Part shown: positions 55,001-57,816 of the stretch, in pieces | Position numbering within the stretch: the first letter of the stretch is position 1 | How the letters are laid out: each line of letters opens with the position of its first letter | DNA from: Lepturacanthus savala | Taxonomy: Eukaryota > Chordata > Actinopteri > Scombriformes > Trichiuridae | DNA: 64,000 nucleotides | Reading direction: 5' to 3' | Assembly: GCA_030544235.1 (NCBI GenBank) | Contig: CM060470.1 | Location: forward strand, 9,736,856 to 9,800,855 | Program-made: the position numbers and the translations under genes | Notes under the pieces: generated by a model | Told to the model about the DNA's origin: nothing | The model's input: the letters and a program-made list of their open reading frames with translations, nothing else | Databases searched by the model: none

Positions 55001-57410
55001 CACAGCAGTAGATATCCTAAATTCTCACCTCAGTGAGATACCACTGCTGTAGTATTAAGAGATAATACATGATTTTTGTGGGGTAAAGATTTAATAGTAA
55101 AATAGTAAAACTGTATTTTACAGTTACGTTGACCTGACTTCTACATTACTGTAGCATTCCAGCTAGGAATATGTAGAGAAATCAGCATTTGTATTGGTAG
55201 TATCTATATTAGTAGACAGAGAAACATTATTTGCATTTGTAGTTGAATAAAAGCAGGAATAGGTGTTCAACACTTCTAGTACACTTCCACTTCTAGTTTT
55301 CTAAGTTTTATTTTATAGAGATTTAAAATAAGTGTTCTTCAATTAACTATCATGATAATTATGAAGACATATGAAATATTGGTATATGGTTTATAAATAT
55401 ATACATGATTTTTTTTAATATATATGAACCATTGACATTCATGTATAACATAAATTCATGAGTTCAGATATAACACCATTGAAAATAAAACTAACTAACT
55501 TAATAGGGCGCTATTTCTCCAGTAGGATATCTGAAACCGATACACAAGCTGACAAAGAACAATTAAGACCTATTTGAGATCTAGAAGCAACCAGAGCTGA
55601 GAGAAAAAACACATCCCAATCTGTTTGATCAACATTTGTAAGAGGCTTCAGTATCCAAATCTATCAGAGAAGAGAACCATAGGTGTTCAGAAACACCCAA
55701 ACACCCTATTATACATCACTACAAAACAATAAAAAACAACCTCCCTCTACGACCCCATCAGGCACTTTTTCCGAAGCAAATTTCTAGCACTGACGGTGTT
55801 AACTCCAGACTAACGGCGTGATTTTACAGAGCTGTGACTCCTCTCACTTCCCCCTCTGTCTCACTTACTCTCCCTCTACTTCTCTCTTCATCTCTTTGCC
55901 AATGTGCCATAGATGTCCACTTCTAAATTTGTCTGGATGCCAGACAGAGAACTCTACACTCCACCCCTTAATGACCCAAGGATTTTTTAAATTGATATGA
56001 AGAAAATACAGATCATCTCTTATTAAGTAGACTGAATGAAACAAAATAAATACATGAATTCATTTAGAAAATAAAAGACATTCAAATTATGTTATTCAGA
56101 ATTCTAGTAAAAAGCAAACAAAAATATTTCTTTTGCTTACTAATCTGACTGAACCAGCACTAAGGTTCTCCACATTCTGTAGATTAAATGAGAAGCCATC
56201 TTACAATGTAATCAAAACAATGCAATTGTTCTCCACAGTGTAGATGAAAGTTCTAGTGAAACCAGAGTGTATTGATTGGGTTTCACCCAGTCCCGCCTCC
56301 CAAATGATTTACATCTTTGCCGTAAAGATGGTAAATCTACAGTTGATGTGTTATACAGGAGTTAAATGATCTGTGGGTGCACTTAGGTAATAATGTGCAG
56401 CCAAAAACAATCATTCAGACTCCCCTATAAGATATCAGCGATATTAATTATACAAGGCTAACGTTAATCCTATTTCTCCAGGAAATATTGGATTAAAATG
56501 TTAACCTTCTGCTTTCACTCTTCCATTGGACACTGACACAGAGACCTTCAACAACACAGTGATTCATAAACAATATGGACTTGAAATGCAGGTATGAGGT
56601 GTGTGGGAAGGAAGGATTACAACAGGAAGTATGAGACACAATATAAAATATAGTAATTGCAGAAACTGTGAAATAAAATGTATGTAATGCAAATTATGTT
56701 CTATCTGGACTACACAGGAGGGAAACAATTTCAGCACTGCAAATTATGTTAATCAATAGGGAAGATGTTTTGGAAATAACTGATGGCCTTCTATAATGAT
56801 ACAATTAACTGAATATTGTTGTCTATTGGTATCTGCAGGAATCTGTGGCAATGAATCATTTTATCCAGTGGATCTAGAAGTTGTGCAATGATTACATTGC
56901 AAGACTCAAGTGAAAATGCTGTGTGGCTGTCTGTCATACTGCAGGGCCTCAGGTAAATGGCCTCTGTACATTTAGAGGTTTATAAGATACCAGGAAATAT
57001 CTCAGTAAAATATTCCATCCAGAGTTTTGATTTATAGTTAGCTGTTAAAGGCCAGGTCTTGAAAAACCCTTTAGAAGTTGTCTGTCTGAAACAGGATCCA
57101 CTAACACACATGGAGGACTGGTTCCCTAAACTGCTGACTGGAGGGCACAACACGTCACTAACTATTCATAGGGTTTGCCACAGGACCTGCAGATCCAGTT
57201 GATAACCTCCACCTACTGAATCGGATTTGAAATGATGCCTCAGGTCGAGGTCCTATTTGTAATTAATTGTAATGCATGTTACAATTATGTGCAAAACCTA
57301 GTGACAAGACGTCCACTTACCTGACCCATCAACTCCTCCTCAAATTCTTCCTCAAATTCCTCCTCAAACTCCTCCTCAAACTCCTCATATTCCTCTATGA
57401 CTTCCGTCAT
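142..57410 (-). CDS. neb: Nebulin, near-complete coding region (138 exons, SH3 end missing)
   Basis: Nebulin lies along the thin filament of skeletal muscle, anchored at the Z-disc by its C terminus. It binds actin through modules of about 35 residues and tropomyosin/troponin once per seven-module super-repeat. The minus strand shows exon after exon of 90-117, 198-207 or 312 bases with GT/AG borders, encoding xYK-start, SD-end modules. Diagnostic stretches match vertebrate nebulin: FMTPYLAHSQKM near the N terminus, GHHIGAR and WLKGIGWVPIGS in super-repeats, VLYSDSFRKQ and RVWRTNPGSVFDYDP near the C terminus. My exon sum is about 6,320 codons up to the SH3 boundary, within the range of vertebrate nebulins. 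Size, the full super-repeat array and the absence of a LIM domain exclude nebulette, LASP and nebulin-related anchoring protein. In the entries below, module letters a-g run 5' to 3' within a super-repeat. Exon borders were read by eye without transcript data, and alternative splicing is not assessed. Confidence 0.97.
337..477 (-). CDS. neb: neb exon 137: Ser-rich linker
   Basis: Read after the split codon from exon 136, this gives VQAQRRSKEHSRSTSALSGL, then an acidic/His part and YSNGFGASSMG. The VQAQRRS..EHSRS..AL pattern is that of the vertebrate nebulin Ser-rich region, which is phosphorylated and Z-disc located. The exon is 141 bases and is phase 1 on both sides. Second half diverges from mammals as expected for a disordered linker. 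Confidence 0.92.
705..797 (-). CDS. neb: neb exon 136: linker after the last modules
   Basis: Encodes DLRVWRTNPGSVFDYDPAED followed by NIQSRSLHMMS, a block shared by nebulin, nebulette and nebulin-related anchoring proteins between the final module and the Ser-rich region. It is 93 bases and phase 1 on both sides. This conserved linker is one of the firmest anchors for the gene assignment. Confidence 0.95.
993..1179 (-). CDS. neb: neb exon 135: last module plus linker start
   Basis: Starts VRYHEDFEKQKGSF, contains DPVTERVKKNTQEFSDINYR and ends GIQRRVVEMERRR...DQETITG. It is the last full nebulin module and the beginning of the INYRGIQR linker. It is 187 bases long, and at its 3' end the reading phase changes from 0 to 1, the first such change in the gene. 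The family match is close and unbroken. Confidence 0.95.
1180..2059 (-). other. neb: Intron between exons 134 and 135
   Basis: An 880-base AT-rich intron with no module-like reading frame. A short C-run/A-run tract lies near 1480-1500. I see nothing else in it. Confidence 0.7.
2060..2167 (-). CDS. neb: neb exon 134: VLYSDSF module
   Basis: A 108-base exon starting VLYSDSFRKQVQGKAAFVLD and ending ETQRIISG. The same module stands just before VKYHEDFEK in mammalian nebulin. It directly follows the block of short 31-residue modules and marks the end of that block. Confidence 0.95.
2614..5409 (-). CDS. neb: neb exons 129-133: five 31-residue C-terminal modules
   Basis: Five exons of exactly 93 bases: 5317-5409, 4681-4773, 4246-4338, 3460-3552 and 2614-2706. 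Each encodes one short module of the type YK..xGxGTA.P.TPEMERVKRNQ.NIS. In vertebrate nebulin these C-terminal short modules lie in the part reaching the Z-disc, and their number varies between genes and isoforms. The first and third share ETPEMERVKRNQ; the second and fourth share IPDLPEVKRV. This suggests a two-exon tandem duplication. The fifth (VLYKDSSAKGTPVVFTPEME) is closest to the mammalian VLYKENLGKATP type. Confidence 0.93.
2707..4245 (-). other. neb: Introns flanking exon 132
   Basis: Two introns (2707-3459 and 3553-4245) surround exon 132. The first holds a short GATA-type tract near 3345-3365. The second contains the short dispersed element listed at 3735-4074. No further exon is evident. 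Confidence 0.6.
3735..4074. repeat. Short dispersed DNA element, copy 1
   Basis: About 340 bases bounded by imperfect inverted ends: GTGGTGAAAAGTACA at the left and, on the other strand, GTGGTGGAAGAAGTACT at the right. The internal wording (long stretches of AGTAAAAGTA/TACTTGTAATTGA type) resembles an abundant teleost non-autonomous element. Related sequence recurs at 6497-6849, 14806-15021 and 20815-20940. Family name not assigned. Confidence 0.55.
5816..7266 (-). CDS. neb: neb exons 125-128: C-terminal simple repeats
   Basis: Four one-module exons: 7153-7266 (REYKKSLESEIKGKG...), 6917-7021 (SKYKHTAEMDRASYTTVIDT), 6324-6428 (KKYKEEAERTMSHYVPVLDT) and 5816-5920 (LQYQIDLKNIKGKVSAVKDT). Lengths are 114, 105, 105 and 105 bases, all phase 0. 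They have the xYK start and TPE/TPD centre of nebulin modules but no longer a seven-module rhythm. The 5816 exon has YQ in place of YK. Confidence 0.93.
6497..6849. repeat. Short dispersed DNA element, copy 2
   Basis: Intronic sequence running from GTGCTGGAAGGTCACTAAGT to ATCCACCAC, with the same internal style as the element at 3735-4074. Ends are more degraded. It lies in the intron between exons 126 and 127. Confidence 0.45.
7681..7956. repeat. Non-autonomous element with inverted ends
   Basis: About 276 bases. The left end GGTACAATGTGTAG and the reverse complement of the right end, GGTCCAGTGTATAAG, form imperfect terminal inverted repeats. The interior resembles a common teleost repeat that I recognise by its 'tgtagtggagag...cacattgcaac' and 'gaaaacagctcaatctaa' wording. 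It lies in the intron between exons 124 and 125. Confidence 0.55.
8279..9174 (-). CDS. neb: neb exons 123-124: two KEYRK/KDYKK modules
   Basis: Exon 123 (9064-9174, 111 bases) encodes KDYKKDFEESMRGKNLSGLE and ends ATKIMSE. Exon 124 (8279-8389, 111 bases) encodes KEYRKDLEEGVKGKGLTVLE and ends ATHILCE. These and exon 125 share the E..(I/V/M)(K/R)GKG/N motif and the (R/H)AT.I(L/M) tail. They look like three copies of one ancestral exon. Introns around them are long (about 0.7-1.0 kb) and repeat-bearing. Confidence 0.93.
10082..11893 (-). CDS. neb: neb exons 119-122: C-terminal simple repeats
   Basis: Four one-module exons: 11780-11893 (LKYKEKFDKEMKGKRPQYDL), 11391-11495 (VKYKGDLKKLHKPVTDMAES), 10629-10733 (YRYKKKFEESKGHYHMIPDT) and 10082-10186 (VKYKEKYQKEKGKAMLDFET). 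All are phase 0. The 11780 exon lacks the usual TPE centre and has KQSKIYKTMKDANDLASE instead. The 11391 exon has a Ser-rich centre (AESLSMQHNLSTSKLSSD). Both are atypical but open and flanked by good splice sites. Confidence 0.92.
11894..14114 (-). other. neb: Long intron between exons 118 and 119
   Basis: At about 2.2 kb this is one of the longest introns. It contains an AAAT-type simple repeat at about 12909-12965 and a dispersed repeat at about 12964-13636. I searched it for an xYK...SD frame followed by a donor and found none. Confidence 0.6.
12964..13636. repeat. Dispersed teleost-type repeat with AAAT simple repeat in front
   Basis: Begins AAGCTGCAAGCAGTGATGAA and ends near TAGGGCCCTAATTAA. 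Both ends resemble a widespread fish repeat that starts GCTGCAAGCAGCGATG and ends GGGCCCTAAT. A GAAA run near 13577-13590 fits the same family. Recognition is from memory of the pattern only. Confidence 0.5.
14115..15630 (-). CDS. neb: neb exons 115-118: C-terminal simple repeats
   Basis: Exon 115 (15520-15630) starts KLYKAKFEKEKGKSEYNLMT; exon 116 (15265-15366) starts IAYRKDAKANLHYTTVVDRP; exon 117 (14636-14740) starts IGYRNKAREEASRGGSLVHR; exon 118 (14115-14204) starts DESKPSPHGTASYDTPMMRH. Exon 118 is only 90 bases and has no xYK start. An in-frame TAG directly upstream of its first codon overlaps the acceptor, so it cannot simply be extended. Its IKKMSAVTSD end is normal. All four are phase 0. 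Confidence 0.9.
14806..15021. repeat. Short dispersed DNA element, copy 3 (partial)
   Basis: A stretch rich in AAAGTAAAAGTACC-type words in the intron between exons 116 and 117. It resembles the interior of the elements at 3735-4074 and 6497-6849. Ends are not clear. Confidence 0.4.
15712..17291 (-). CDS. neb: neb exons 108-114: seven diverged modules after SR19
   Basis: Seven one-module exons: 17190-17291 (WIYREQYERAKDKFTSILDT), 16956-17063 (IIYRMEYNKNKAKGYTLPYD), 16547-16651 (LKYREVYEKSKAQINMDPEA), 16340-16444 (LDYKKKYEANKMKWIWTAER), 16139-16243 (VDYKYDKEIMKGCVIPVVDD), 15945-16049 (VKYKEKYEKAKGHYVPVADT) and 15712-15822 (TKYKEASKKDMQSGSFTTLP). By position they could be a twentieth super-repeat. 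However, the fourth module has ANKMKWIW where WLKGIGW is expected, so the tropomyosin-contact motif is gone. I treat them as the start of the C-terminal simple repeats. All are phase 0. Confidence 0.92.
17292..18796 (-). other. neb: Long intron between exons 107 and 108
   Basis: About 1.5 kb of AT-rich sequence separating the last regular super-repeat from the simple repeats. I saw no module-like frame and no repeat that I can name. Confidence 0.6.
18797..21168 (-). CDS. neb: neb SR19, exons 101-107, all seven modules on separate exons
   Basis: Exons: 21064-21168 (a, NKYKDQYEKMKHRYTAIADT), 20640-20744 (b, LRYKESFELSKGRYHTVQDA), 20442-20546 (c, VKYREKYIDSLGTWKSIPDR), 20131-20235 (d, VKYKEDLEWLRGIGCFVWDT), 19851-19955 (e, RLYKASFEKNRGNFKYTCES), 19401-19502 (f, RSYKANYEKTKDKFTITTED) and 18797-18901 (g, GVYKFKAKELHKSGCNELHR). 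The d module has WLRGIGC rather than WLKGIGW, as in the other C-terminal super-repeats SR16-18. Module a has lost the GHHIGAR..DDP block seen further 5'. Confidence 0.94.
20815..20940. repeat. Short dispersed DNA element, fragment
   Basis: Sequence from GCATTGATGGAAGAAACACT through AAGTAGTAGTAAAATCTGAA resembles the outer part of the elements at 3735-4074 and 6497-6849. It lies in the intron between exons 101 and 102. Confidence 0.35.
21313..23038 (-). CDS. neb: neb SR18, exons 94-100, seven single-module exons
   Basis: Exons: 22931-23038 (a, VKYKEAYEMTKAKAYTIHPE), 22705-22809 (b, RLYRELYQKQKDKIHTTYDT), 22481-22585 (c, LCYREKYYNSRGQLISLPIT), 22294-22392 (d, LKYKEDLMWLRGVGCFLYDT), 22106-22210 (e, INYPVEAKKNLEKFSVVLDT), 21519-21623 (f, WIYKAKGKEAMAKVHTPVDS) and 21313-21417 (g, YQYTDLASKERAHFTPEMET). 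The d exon is two codons short and ends NITKQR, without SD or SE. Module e starts INYP and module g YQYT, so each lacks the usual Lys or Arg after Tyr. Confidence 0.94.
23158..25477 (-). CDS. neb: neb SR17, exons 88-93 (a | b+c | d | e | f | g)
   Basis: Exons: 25364-25477 (a, VKYKEDYEKFKSLYSLPKSL then EDDPATARC), 25000-25197 (b+c fused, 198 bases, RLYHDDYEKTKAKNHVPPDM and IGYRKYLHQWICLPD), 24427-24531 (d, IFYKDDLNYLKGIGCYAWDT), 24073-24177 (e, AKYRAKGIEGFKDYSVVTET), 23879-23986 (f, LHYRYDYNTNVKGTNTAPAV) and 23158-23265 (g, NWYKEANKQSMPTGYSLPND). Introns 23266-23878 and 24532-24999 are AT-rich, with no feature I can name. Confidence 0.95.
25598..27185 (-). CDS. neb: neb SR16, exons 82-87 (a | b+c | d | e | f | g)
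   Basis: Exons: 27075-27185 (a, VKYKDSHEKAKGHYMASTLV), 26756-26953 (b+c, 198 bases, RLYQKDYHQTKTKTHLPPDT and VLYRTYLHQWTCHPDQ), 26306-26410 (d, VYYKEDLTWMKGIGCYSWDT), 26072-26176 (e, RKYREDAKKEFYNFSIVTDT), 25885-25989 (f, LNYREAYHKEKHQYTTVLDT) and 25598-25705 (g, KNYTAAWDTIKAKSYSIPHD). Module a ends EKGKGL instead of SD. Module c carries the YLHQWTC motif that recurs in 312-base exons further 5'. Confidence 0.95.
27282..28718 (-). CDS. neb: neb SR15, exons 77-81 (abc | d | e | f | g)
   Basis: Exons: 28407-28718 (a+b+c fused, 312 bases, with GHHIGARCVEDDPLIML, KKDFNKSKTKFHLPVDML and KLHEWTCMPDQNDV), 28193-28297 (d, NVYKADLEWLRGCGWVAADS), 27962-28066 (e, RLYTKDAKEGFRKFTLIVDR), 27761-27865 (f, LKYKETFNAEKGMYIGSEDT) and 27282-27389 (g, KLYKSEWDKTKAGSYALDHE). 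This is the most C-terminal super-repeat with the three-module exon. The d motif is WLRGCGW, with Cys for Ile. Confidence 0.96.
28849..30158 (-). CDS. neb: neb SR14, exons 72-76 (abc | d | e | f | g)
   Basis: Exons: 29847-30158 (a+b+c, 312 bases, GHHIGARCVEEDPLIML), 29590-29694 (d, AVYKADLEWLRGCGWMPHES), 29335-29433 (e, RGYRLQLDKEEFMVPSDRID), 29088-29189 (f, AKYREAWHQDKTKYSLVDTP) and 28849-28956 (g, HLYTKAWDKVKATGYFMPGD). Module f ends NIHP instead of SD. The e exon is 99 bases, matching the second half of the fused d+e exons found further 5'. Confidence 0.96.
30241..31669 (-). CDS. neb: neb SR13, exons 68-71 (abc | de | f | g)
   Basis: Exons: 31358-31669 (a+b+c, 312 bases, GHHIGALSVNDDPLILL), 30766-30969 (d+e fused, 204 bases, WLRGCGWSPQDC and RLYRQPPSTIKFTSVADLPT), 30539-30643 (f, WKYREVWDKEKVTFHLPSDT) and 30241-30348 (g, KMYTAAWDDQKAKGYHIKED). 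This is the first super-repeat, counting from the C terminus, with the compact four-exon form. The acceptor of the d+e exon has an unusual poly-T/TA tract (see findings). Confidence 0.96.
30981..31010. repeat. neb: A-run and TA repeat at an exon acceptor
   Basis: An A-run of about 17 followed by about nine AT units lies directly upstream (in transcript sense) of the acceptor of exon 69. On the transcript it is (AU)n then a U-run just before 'ctttag', so it forms that exon's polypyrimidine tract. Confidence 0.85.
31817..33037 (-). CDS. neb: neb SR12, exons 64-67 (abc | de | f | g)
   Basis: Exons: 32726-33037 (a+b+c, GHHIGARCVEEDPLIML, starts YQYKTGYRNQV), 32439-32642 (d+e, 204 bases, WMKGIGWVPIGC and KKYREHPSNFKFTASTSD), 32154-32258 (f, KAYTSAWEADKTNIHIMPDT) and 31817-31924 (g, KYYREGFVATINKGYYLPKD). 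The f exon ends NNSL instead of the usual S(D/E/K). Confidence 0.96.
33132..34144 (-). CDS. neb: neb SR11, exons 60-63 (abc | de | f | g)
   Basis: Exons: 33833-34144 (a+b+c, GHHIGARCVEEDPLIML, c module VNHANYITRLHNWTCLPD), 33534-33737 (d+e, 204 bases, DEVVGVGWIPIGS and HNYRQKPDTFKYTTDMNSMP), 33332-33436 (f, KNYIAAWEADKFKNHVSNDL) and 33132-33239 (g, KLYREGVEQIFRKGYDMKPD). Module d has DEVVGVGW where WLKGIGW is typical. The g exon donor (gtacat) is weaker than its neighbours. Confidence 0.96.
34252..35466 (-). CDS. neb: neb SR10, exons 56-59 (abc | de | f | g)
   Basis: Exons: 35155-35466 (a+b+c, 312 bases, VQDDPLLML), 34851-35054 (d+e, 204 bases, WLQGIGWVPIGS and KVYRQHPSGYKFKLTTEDMP), 34519-34623 (f, RLYIEAWEKEKTKLHINPDT) and 34252-34359 (g, KLYRQGFEATINKGYFLPVD). 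The first two exons and the intron between them are nearly copies of those in SR7-9. The last two (f, g) are not. This puts the edge of the recent duplication inside this super-repeat, exactly where the relic exon at 34763-34813 sits. Confidence 0.96.
34763..34813 (-). pseudogene. Relic of an f-type nebulin exon
   Basis: In the intron between exons 57 and 58 the minus strand reads ISYDITLAKNNALNMNK, followed by a donor-like gtacaa. This aligns with the 3' end of f-type exons such as EIVLAKANALNMSE. The 5' half is gone. The nearest upstream AG in frame would leave an intron of only about 22 bases after exon 57, too short to splice. I read it as a decayed exon copy rather than a live exon. Confidence 0.6.
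35552..36651 (-). CDS. neb: neb SR9, exons 52-55 (abc | de | f | g)
   Basis: Exons: 36340-36651 (a+b+c, GHHVGARCIQDDPLLML), 36037-36240 (d+e, WLQGIGWVPIGS, KVYRQHPSGFKFKLTTEDMP), 35771-35875 (f, KAYHEAWDKQKDKIHIMPDA) and 35552-35659 (g, KKYKQANEDSKKKGYDMRND). It is nearly identical to SR7 and SR8 in exons and in most introns. The g exon differs by having EDS where SR7 and SR8 have EDA. Confidence 0.97.
36754..37851 (-). CDS. neb: neb SR8, exons 48-51 (abc | de | f | g)
   Basis: Exons: 37540-37851 (a+b+c, GHHVGARCIQDDPLLML, ASDALYKKDF), 37236-37439 (d+e, WLQGIGWVPIGS), 36968-37072 (f, KAYHEAWDKQKDKIHIMPDA, ending NYSY) and 36754-36861 (g, KKYKQANEDAKKKGYDMRND). Start-to-start distance to SR9 is 1,200 bases and to SR7 is 1,213 bases. 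Introns are recognisably the same sequence in all three units. Confidence 0.97.
37966..39064 (-). CDS. neb: neb SR7, exons 44-47 (abc | de | f | g)
   Basis: Exons: 38753-39064 (a+b+c, GHHVGARCIQDDPLLML, ending DVQSD instead of DLQSD), 38454-38657 (d+e, 204 bases, WLQGIGWVPIGS), 38185-38289 (f, KAYHEAWDKQKDKIHIMPDA) and 37966-38073 (g, KKYKQANEDAKKKGYDMRND). It is the most 5' of the near-identical units. The next super-repeat upstream (SR6) switches to the 207-base d+e exon and to the KLKYHSPVDM style of module b. Confidence 0.97.
39173..40277 (-). CDS. neb: neb SR6, exons 40-43 (abc | de | f | g)
   Basis: Exons: 39966-40277 (a+b+c, GHHVGCRSIQDDPLLVHY, KDYHKSKLKYHSPVDML), 39592-39798 (d+e, 207 bases, FVKGIGWVPIGS, PRYRQHPSNFKFTKDMHSMD), 39402-39506 (f, KSYIKAWEKDKTSIHIMPDA) and 39173-39280 (g, KLYKLDNELSKKKGHNLRGD). 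The d+e exon is one codon longer than in SR7-13, a clean marker separating the SR2-6 subfamily from the SR7-13 subfamily. Confidence 0.96.
40388..41559 (-). CDS. neb: neb SR5, exons 36-39 (abc | de | f | g)
   Basis: Exons: 41248-41559 (a+b+c, GHHVGFRSIQDDPLLVHY), 40847-41053 (d+e, 207 bases, YVRGVGWIPIGS, KKYRTHPSTFKYSKLMDSMD), 40639-40743 (f, KAYTAAWEKDKLTVHIMPDA) and 40388-40495 (g, KLYKAGLVAMAKKGHNLKPD). It is almost the same as SR4, introns included. The d+e donor is gtgcag, weak at +3 to +6. Confidence 0.96.
41649..42855 (-). CDS. neb: neb SR4, exons 32-35 (abc | de | f | g)
   Basis: Exons: 42544-42855 (a+b+c, VQYKKAYQKTRGQHVGFRSL), 42139-42345 (d+e, 207 bases, YVRGVGWVPIGS), 41925-42029 (f, KAYTAAWEKDKLTVHVMPDS) and 41649-41756 (g, KLYKAGVVAMANKGYNLKAD). 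The d+e, f and g exons, with their introns, duplicate those of SR5. The d+e donor is the same gtgcag. Confidence 0.96.
42956..44011 (-). CDS. neb: neb SR3, exons 28-31 (abc | de | f | g)
   Basis: Exons: 43700-44011 (a+b+c, GKHVGFRSLQDDPLLVHY, ending GMMEIQSD), 43400-43606 (d+e, 207 bases, YSKGTGWVPIGS, KGYRQHPSTFKHTSKTDDMN, ending QMDI), 43198-43302 (f, SSYKASGEKFMHTYHLPADS) and 42956-43063 (g, SQYKHQWLVDIAKGYDMKPD). The d+e exon includes an Ala run (KTAAAALAEK). The f exon is of the same type as SR2 f (EKFMHTYHLPAD). Confidence 0.96.
44111..45203 (-). CDS. neb: neb SR2, exons 24-27 (abc | de | f | g)
   Basis: Exons: 44892-45203 (a+b+c, VQYKKAYEKAKGQHVGFRSL), 44553-44759 (d+e, 207 bases, SVKGIGWVPIGS, KKYRQHPDTLKFTSPIDSIN), 44334-44438 (f, KDYKATGEKFMHTYHLPADA) and 44111-44218 (g, NYYTYAHRQDLLKGHHVKED). 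This is the most 5' super-repeat with the compact four-exon form. Module g starts YYT in place of YK. Confidence 0.96.
45362..47310 (-). CDS. neb: neb SR1, exons 18-23 (a | b+c | d | e | f | g)
   Basis: Exons: 47197-47310 (a, VKYKKEYEKNKGQMVGALSI then NDDPKILHS), 46886-47083 (b+c, 198 bases, REYKKDYEKIKTKYHTPLDM and AGYKNVSPHFFLPPD), 46625-46732 (d, YKSDYNTYTKGTPWIPFGS), 46379-46477 (e, KKYRQHPDTIPFTSIDDHPV), 46147-46251 (f, LFYKRGLEEIHQKYSLPPDI) and 45362-45469 (g, KNYKLDWQDMIAKGYDMKPD). Module d has KGTPWIPFGS where later units have KGIGWVPIGS, so the contact motif is degenerate. The separate d and e exons (108 + 99) add up to the fused 207-base exon of SR2-6. Confidence 0.95.
45515..46079 (+). 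mobile_element. Degraded LINE-2 type 3' end, antisense to neb
   Basis: In the intron between exons 22 and 23 the plus strand encodes GATALKPIEQLYEKAIKLF and SSHHCPVLARYNIV. These resemble the last part of the reverse-transcriptase ORF of teleost L2/CR1-clade LINEs. It continues in other frames with FKKHLKEWLQICTHE. A 3' tail follows resembling the L2 end ('gactacagat...ctaaatctggcatatttac...' then 'cagtgtcctcgtcaaa'). Frameshifts and stops show it is dead. Clade assignment is from memory. Confidence 0.65.
47448..49428 (-). CDS. neb: neb exons 11-17: N-terminal simple repeats, second group
   Basis: Seven one-module exons: 49312-49428 (VQYKKDYEKSKAKSDYNTLP), 48985-49086 (KVYKANYEKSRGFSINYCET), 48784-48891 (AHYKDKYDNEVKGHYIGSYE), 48571-48675 (QLYKADYEDIKTKCFYPQTL), 48351-48449 (KVYRQHPDTVKFTQVVDSPV), 47667-47771 (LNYKAKYEETKFKNSLPPDY) and 47448-47555 (SCYKYDWERSKAKKFEVKGD). 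The SINYCETPKF and KGHYIGS..DLY wording matches mammalian nebulin at the same position. The last five mimic modules a, b, e, f and g of a super-repeat with c and d absent. Confidence 0.95.
49835..52654 (-). CDS. neb: neb exons 4-10: first N-terminal modules
   Basis: Seven one-module exons: 52547-52654 (NKYREAYDKSRGIPPAIATD), 52175-52279 (VKYRMEGNKARTTSLYDGEA), 51988-52092 (VLYRQKWDETKDRYLLPPDA), 51796-51900 (KLYSECWDEEKTQFYPYTDS), 50878-50982 (IHYKKGHDERKAKYTSLADP), 50027-50131 (LKYKEDYNKNVKGQWCETPY) and 49835-49942 (RKYTQAFEDIKDQIYFMQTD). Order and wording (RYLLPPDAPELV, DQIYFMQT.TP, KG.W.ETP.F.VA.AR) follow mammalian nebulin modules near the pointed end of the thin filament, where tropomodulin binds. 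All exons are phase 0. Confidence 0.96.
50132..51795 (-). other. neb: Introns around exon 8
   Basis: Introns 50132-50877 and 50983-51795 carry no module-like frame. The second includes a short SINE/LINE-tail-like stretch at 51527-51567. Confidence 0.6.
51527..51567 (+). repeat. Short SINE/LINE-tail-like fragment
   Basis: The stretch 'gtcactttggataaaagc' followed by 'attttctaaatgaattca' resembles the tail CACTTTGGATAAAAGCGTCT + GCTAAATGA found on many teleost SINEs and LINEs. It is only about 40 bases and is isolated. Confidence 0.45.
52862..52969 (-). CDS. neb: neb exon 3: basic linker and FMTPYLAHSQKM segment
   Basis: Encodes SGLPTRKVKKKVKVDTSQFM, then TPYLAHSQKMLDQFSH. Mammalian nebulin has RKVIRKKVDPSKFMTPYIAHSQKM at the same place, just before the first module. 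The exon is 108 bases and phase 0. It joins the disordered N terminus to the module array. Confidence 0.95.
53771..53833 (-). CDS. neb: neb exon 2: Thr/Gln/Ser-rich N-terminal segment
   Basis: A short 63-base exon encoding MVTTTTTTYTEQSQSQSQAF + Q. Mammalian nebulin has a comparable Thr run (ETTTTRTSDYEQSE) in this place. Both splice sites are good (gtaaag donor; 'gttaagcag' acceptor) and it keeps frame between the acidic start exon and exon 3. It begins with an ATG, so it could act as an alternative start, but the upstream ATG in exon 1 fits the family better. Confidence 0.85.
53834..57320 (-). other. neb: Long intron between exons 1 and 2
   Basis: At 3.5 kb this is the largest intron within the coding region. 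It is AT-rich and shows no module-like frame. A 5' intron of this size in a muscle gene is a reasonable place for enhancers, but I see no motif cluster strong enough to call. Confidence 0.6.
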
Positions 57411-57431
57411 TTTGGGACGGTTTTAGAGGTT
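57321..57431 (-). CDS. neb: neb first coding exon with initiator ATG and 21-base UTR
   Basis: Coding part is 57321-57410 (30 codons), starting MTEVIEEYEE and ending EEELMGQ before a gtaagt donor. The middle is a 12-base tandem repeat giving FEEE four times in a row. An acidic, Tyr/Glu-rich start is typical of nebulin (MADDEDYEEVVEYY in mammals). The acceptor 'tgtgttttgtgtag' ends at 57432, so 57411-57431 is 5' UTR and at least one non-coding exon lies upstream. The ATG context (CCCAAAATGA, A at -3) is good. Confidence 0.9.
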
Positions 57432-57816
57432 CTACACAAAACACAGATGACAGTTTTATGCATTCATTACTTATGAAACCAAGGTTTGACTTGAGCTTAA
57501 AATCTATGATGAGAAGGCATACTATGTAACAGTGTAGCACAAGTTCACTTAAAAGCTCTATCAGTAATACCAAATCAAAATTTCAAACAGCACAGACAGG
57601 GGCTTAAAAGAGACATCTAAGGACTATTGCACCAGAAATAGTTTAGGATGCTGCCAGCCATCCCCCATTGAACTCAATTACCTTTTTCAAAAGAGGGCAT
57701 ATTAAACAGCAAACAGATGCTACAAAAATAAAACCAATATGATTGCAATCAACCAAAGCACATGCCATACCAGAGAAAGAATCCCGCAGTATTTCCTGAC
57801 AGTTGGGAAGTCTCAC

